Positions 60,100 to 64,000 of a stretch of 64,000 bases of DNA are shown in pieces (the first letter of the stretch is position 1; every line of letters begins with the position of its first letter). A program made the position numbers and the translations under genes. This DNA comes from Halicephalobus mephisto (Eukaryota; Nematoda; Chromadorea; Rhabditida; Panagrolaimidae), in NCBI GenBank assembly GCA_009193035.1, contig SWDT01000104.1, forward strand, positions 1-64,000, read 5' to 3'. The notes under the pieces are model-generated. The model was not told the DNA's origin, searched no databases, and saw nothing but the letters and a program-made list of their open reading frames with translations.

Positions 60100-60665
60100 C
60101 ACGATTAACGCAAGAATTGCTCTCATGGGCTATACGGTAGTAGTCCCCCAACGGCATTCGCTTTTTGTTTTTCTTCTTCTTAATTCTCACTAATTTTTAA
60201 ATTCTTTCTAAATTAATTTTTTCTTACTTAACTAAAGTATTAAGTTAATTTAGTTATAGAAAAATCAATATAAAAATAAGATAAATCTTACAAAGTAGAG
60301 AGAGCAAATGTTGTACAGTTCTTCAGCAACAGTTGTTCCCCATTTTTCTTTTTTTAATTCCCACTAATTTCGAAATCCTTTCTAAATTAATTTTTTTCAC
60401 TTAACTAAAATATGAATTTAATTTAGCTACAAAAAATCAATATAAAAAAAATAAACGAAAGGCTGTAAGACAGTTGGCCCCCATTTTTTCCTTTTCAATT
60501 CTTACTAATTTCGAAATTCTTTCTAAATTAATTTTTCCTTATTTAAATAAAATATTGAGTTAAGTTAATTATAAAAAAACTAATACAAAAACGAAATAAG
60601 ATGAATTTCGCGAAATAGAAGAGCAGCAATACCGCCGGAGGGCAACTGTCGTACAGTCCTGGTAT
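60100..60665 (-). repeat. Dispersed ~190 bp repeat, three copies in inverse orientation
   Basis: Reverse-complement counterparts of the units at 4000-4395: AACGGCATTCGCTTTTTG, then TTTTTCTTCTTCTTAATTCT, then AAATTCTTTCTAAATTAATT. Three copies at about 60110-60300, 60320-60475 and 60480-60660. Confidence 0.65.
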
Positions 60666-60769
60666 GTGATGTACCGTAAGAAATCGGACATCAAGTTGTT
60701 GTTTTACTTTGTAATCTAACTTTTAATATAGCTTATTATCGTCAGCAATCCCTATTCGAGTCCGAGTGC

Positions 60770-60870
60770 TGCTGGCCCCAGCGGACCCCTAAGGTAAAGT
60801 GTGACCCCTAAGGTCAAGGTGTGACCTCTGAGGCCAACGTTTGACACCTGAGGTCAAGGTGGCAAGCCCG
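60770..60870. repeat. Short GC-richer tandem repeat
   Basis: Four to five units of about 20 bp built on GACCCCTAAGGTCAAGGTGT. The units are locally palindromic (CCTAAGG). Confidence 0.7.
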
Positions 60871-61229
60871 TCTTCGCCACATTCAGCAGTTTGCCAGAAC
60901 TTCCAGATGCCTGCGGATTTGGAAAGTTTCCGTCAAGCTCGATTACTGGGCTCGCTTTAATCTTTTATCTTTAATCCCTATTGTTCAAAATTTCTATTTT
61001 CTAGCATTGTCGAAAACCAATCAAAAAATCACAAAAATCATTTTAAAAAAATTTAACTTTTGTTATTTTTCTACTGTACGATTTAATTATTTAAGTTTAA
61101 AATTGAAAATAGATAGATTTCAGATTCGATAAACTATCTTGTGCCAAAAACAATCAATACGCCTAAGGGCATTTAGTGAAGTGGTTAAATTTATAAAAAA
61201 CCGAAATGTAACATAATCAAAAACATCAT

Positions 61230-61790
61230 TTTTTATTTCTTACGTCATAGTCTGTCTAAATTCATTTTAAAAAATTAAATTTAAAATTAGGAATTAATTT
61301 AAATCGATAATTTTTAGGATTTTTAAATTTAAAATATATATAAATATATTTAAATCGATAAAAAACAAAAATTTATTACCATATAAATGATGTTTTATTT
61401 TTATTTAAATTCATTTTCTAATTTAAAATATATATAAATATACTTAAATCGATAAAAAAACAAAAATTTATCATTTATTAAATGTTTTATTTTTATTCAA
61501 ATTCATTTTTTAATTTAAAATTAAGAATTAATTTAAATCGATAATTTTTAGGGTTTTTAAATTTAAAATATATATAAATATATTTAAATTAATAAAAAAC
61601 AAAAATTTATTACCATATAAATGATGTTTTATTTTTATTTAAATTCATTTTTTAATTTAAAATTAGGAATTAATTTAAATCGATAATTTTTAGGGTTTTT
61701 AAATTTAAAATATATATGAATATACTTAAATCGATAAAAAATGAAAATTTAAAACATCATTTAACTGATGATATTTTTGTTTTAAAATTT
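61230..61790. repeat. AT-rich tandem repeats
   Basis: Units with AATTTAAATCGATAATTTTT, a TATATATAAATATA stretch and ACAAAAATTTATTACCATAT, about four diverged copies. No gene between 60870 and 63030. Confidence 0.65.
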
Positions 61791-62149
61791 ATTCGAATTT
61801 AATTTTAGAAATAAATTTAAATTTCGACAAACTATTTCGTCTGATGATTACCAAAAACAACTACTTTTCCCTGAGGGTGTTTTGGAATAAAAAAAACGAA
61901 CATATTTAACAAAATTAAAATCGAAAATTTACAACTCACTAGATTCTATTTTAAAATTCCAATTACTCAAATTTAAAATTCGAAATTAAAGAATTAAGTC
62001 CTACTAGTTGTCTAACCACAAATTGAACAAGATTCCAGTCACTTTTTTTTCTAAATCCCGAGGGGAAATATACTTTTCATTATTGGGTTAATTCAGCACC
62101 ACTTTACTGCAGAAGACCGTCGTTCCTTCTGGCCACTCTTCCAGAACGC

Positions 62150-62345
62150 CTCAATTTTCATTTTCATCAAAATTTTCATTTTTATCGAAATTTTCATTTT
62201 TATCGAAATTTTCATTTTTATCAAAAAAAAATTTTCCATCGAAATTTTCGTTTTTATCAAAAAAATTTTTTTCATCGAAATTTTCGTTTTTATCAAAAAA
62301 AATTTCCATCAAAATTTTCATTTTTATCAAAAAAAAATTTTTTCA
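62150..62345. repeat. TTTTCATTTTTATCGAAA-type microrepeat
   Basis: About ten units of 17-30 bp (ATTTTCATTTTTATCGAA and A-rich variants). It creates a spurious Lys/Ile/Met frame on the minus strand. Confidence 0.8.
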
Positions 62346-63019
62346 TCGAAATTTTCGAACTTATAATTTTGAAAAAATATCGAAATTGAATTTTCTGAAT
62401 CAAAGTTCTACAATGCAGCTGAAATTGTAATTCACCGATTCTACAGTAACAGAATTAATAAATTGGAAATTACCAGGTGCAAAGGATCAAAAATGATGAA
62501 AAAAATTCCTAAATTAAATTATAAAAAAATTAAAATCATTTTTGAAATATTATCACAAAAAATTTTAAATTATAATATTTTAAAAATTAAAAATTTTATA
62601 TTTTCGAAATTTTTTAAAAAATTAAAAATGTTTAAAAATATTGATTTTAATTTTTTAGTGAATTTTTGAAAAATTTAATTTTAAAAAAATTTGGCAAAAT
62701 ACGAATGTCGCCAAATTTGCGTCTTTGGCAAAGTGAGAACGAATGCCAATTATCGTTTTTTAATCATTATAAAAATAAAAATAAAAATAAAATTTTTAAA
62801 TGTCTTGACACGAATTTTCAGAATTCATAAAACTTCCGGAATTCTTGATTCTGTAATTTTAGGCCTAAAACAATCTTCAAAATTACGAAATATTCGAAAA
62901 TTCTATTTTTCATAAAATTTAAATCAATAAAAATGTTTAAAAACGAAAATTAAAAATGTGTTAAATCGATAAAAACCACATTGGAAAATTTGATAGTTAT
63001 TTCATAATGAAATCTAGTT

Positions 63020-63215
63020 TTTGATCAACAATCCGTGTCCGAGTGGAAACGTGAAGGGACAAACGGAGGAGTCCATGTTGAGGCTGCCGTCGAGAGCAAA
63101 CATGGCTGTTCATTTTCTCAGAAAAAATTTAGGAAAAGACGAATTTGGTTTTTGAGGACGTCGAACAGGGACGACTTGGCTCGTACCAGAGTGGAACCGG
63201 AGATTGGGGGCATTT
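63020..63215. other. GC-richer island, possible exon of unknown strand
   Basis: This stretch stands out from AT-rich surroundings and is open for 60 codons on the plus strand, with a shorter minus-strand frame starting MPPISGSTLVRAKSSLFDVL. Neither has convincing splice partners within the window. It could be an exon of a gene running past the window or a promoter. Confidence 0.25.
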
Positions 63216-63439
63216 AGATATTGAAATTGATTTTCAACATACTTAAAATCAAAGTTGTAAATAAAAAAGGAAATTATGAATGTTTGTCGAGGTCAACAAA
63301 AGTGAAAATGGATCGGATTTCTGAAAATTCGAGTTGACAATGGGAGGAAACAAGGGATAACCGTCCGTTCCCATTGCGAAGAACACGAGTTCGAAAATTG
63401 TTCAATGTATTCAATTTTAAAGCCAAATTTCTGCTTCAT

Positions 63440-63659
63440 ATTATCAAAGTTGGAAGTCAGGATTCGAGGTTAAAATTTGAATTTTTCGTGTTAAAAAATA
63501 TTTTGAATCATATTTGGACTCAGAATATCCAAATACCAAGTTCTAACTCAATTTATATAACAGGAAAAACAAGTTTTTGAAATAAAAAATCTATAAAAGT
63601 TATCATAAATTAAAAATTTCAAAATTCGACCTCGAACCCTGAGTTCCAACTTTGATAAA
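63440..63659. mobile_element. 220 bp inverted-repeat element, copy 2
   Basis: Same terminal repeats and interior as 58609-58828; the right end reads TTTGATAAAA, a small loss of symmetry. It is followed after about 17 bp by copy 3 in direct orientation. Confidence 0.82.
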
Positions 63660-63676
63660 ACACAAGACTGCTTCAT

Positions 63677-63896
63677 ATTATCAAAGTTGGAAGTCAGGAT
63701 TCGAGGTTAAAATTTGAATTTTTCGTGTTAAGAAACATTTTGAATCATATTTGGATTCAGAATATCTAAATACCAAGTTCTAACTTAATTTACATAACAG
63801 AAAAAACAAGTTTTTGAAATAAAAAATCTATAAAAGTTATCATAAATTAAAAATCTCAAAATTCAACCTCGAATCCTGAGTTCCAACTTTGATAAT
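63677..63896. mobile_element. 220 bp inverted-repeat element, copy 3
   Basis: Nearly identical to copy 1 over its length. The adjoining CTTCAT on the left and ACGCAGCA on the right suggest the full inverted repeat extends several bases beyond ATTATC. Confidence 0.82.
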
Positions 63897-64000
63897 ACGC
63901 AGCACTCGTCACAAAAGTCCCTAACGACCATGACAGTAGTGACGTTGCCAAATTAGTTGCAGTAATGAAGAACAGAAAAATTGCTGTCGCAGAATGCCAA

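Noticed and set aside
1..64000. CRISPR arrays, tRNA, rRNA or spliced-leader genes
   Set aside because: Tandem repeats here lack the spacer structure of CRISPR, and no tRNA B-box or SL1-like sequence was recognised by eye; a covariance-model scan would be decisive.

Overview
The window reads as AT-rich nuclear DNA of a nematode. The genes have many short introns (often 42-60 bp, GT donor, T-rich TTTCAG/TTTTAG acceptor). The gene content is typical of nematodes: UGT, histidine acid phosphatase, GH1 glycosidase, an expanded LAPTM-like four-TM family and ET/Ly6-like secreted proteins. Species is not identifiable from sequence alone. All gene models below were spliced by hand; every joined model keeps a continuous frame, and exon phases are stated.

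Region 1 (1-9.3 kb) is repeat-rich intergenic DNA with tandem and dispersed repeats and one possible unassigned exon on the minus strand (6602-6840). Region 2 (9.3-30.5 kb) is a tandem array of seven apparently intact LAPTM-like four-transmembrane genes plus one broken copy. All seven intact genes share an exon 2 of exactly 186 bp and the same intron phases. Inside the array, on the opposite strand, sit two related genes with ET/Ly6-like cysteine domains. One of these is fused in frame to a catalytically complete GH1 beta-glucosidase domain. A ~430 bp segment containing an orphan coding-like exon is duplicated beside each, with a tiny inversion between copies.

Region 3 (33.4-38.8 kb) holds a secreted Cys/Gln-repeat protein behind a clear TATA box, a divergent MAP2K-like kinase 171 bp downstream on the same strand, and a convergent secreted histidine acid phosphatase. 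Region 4 (40.8-53.1 kb) carries three plus-strand genes: a NUDCD1 orthologue, a UDP-glycosyltransferase and a long-chain acyl-CoA synthetase of the ACSL3/4 type. Region 5 (53.9-59.7 kb) is one minus-strand gene for an ERICH3-like protein with a long Glu-rich tail; its last exon is bracketed by two inverted copies of a palindromic element. Region 6 (59.7-64 kb) is intergenic with dispersed repeats and three copies of a 220 bp inverted-repeat element.

No operon-like functional pathway unites the window. The points of most interest are the Ly6-like/GH1 fusion and the fast-evolving LAPTM-like array in which it sits.
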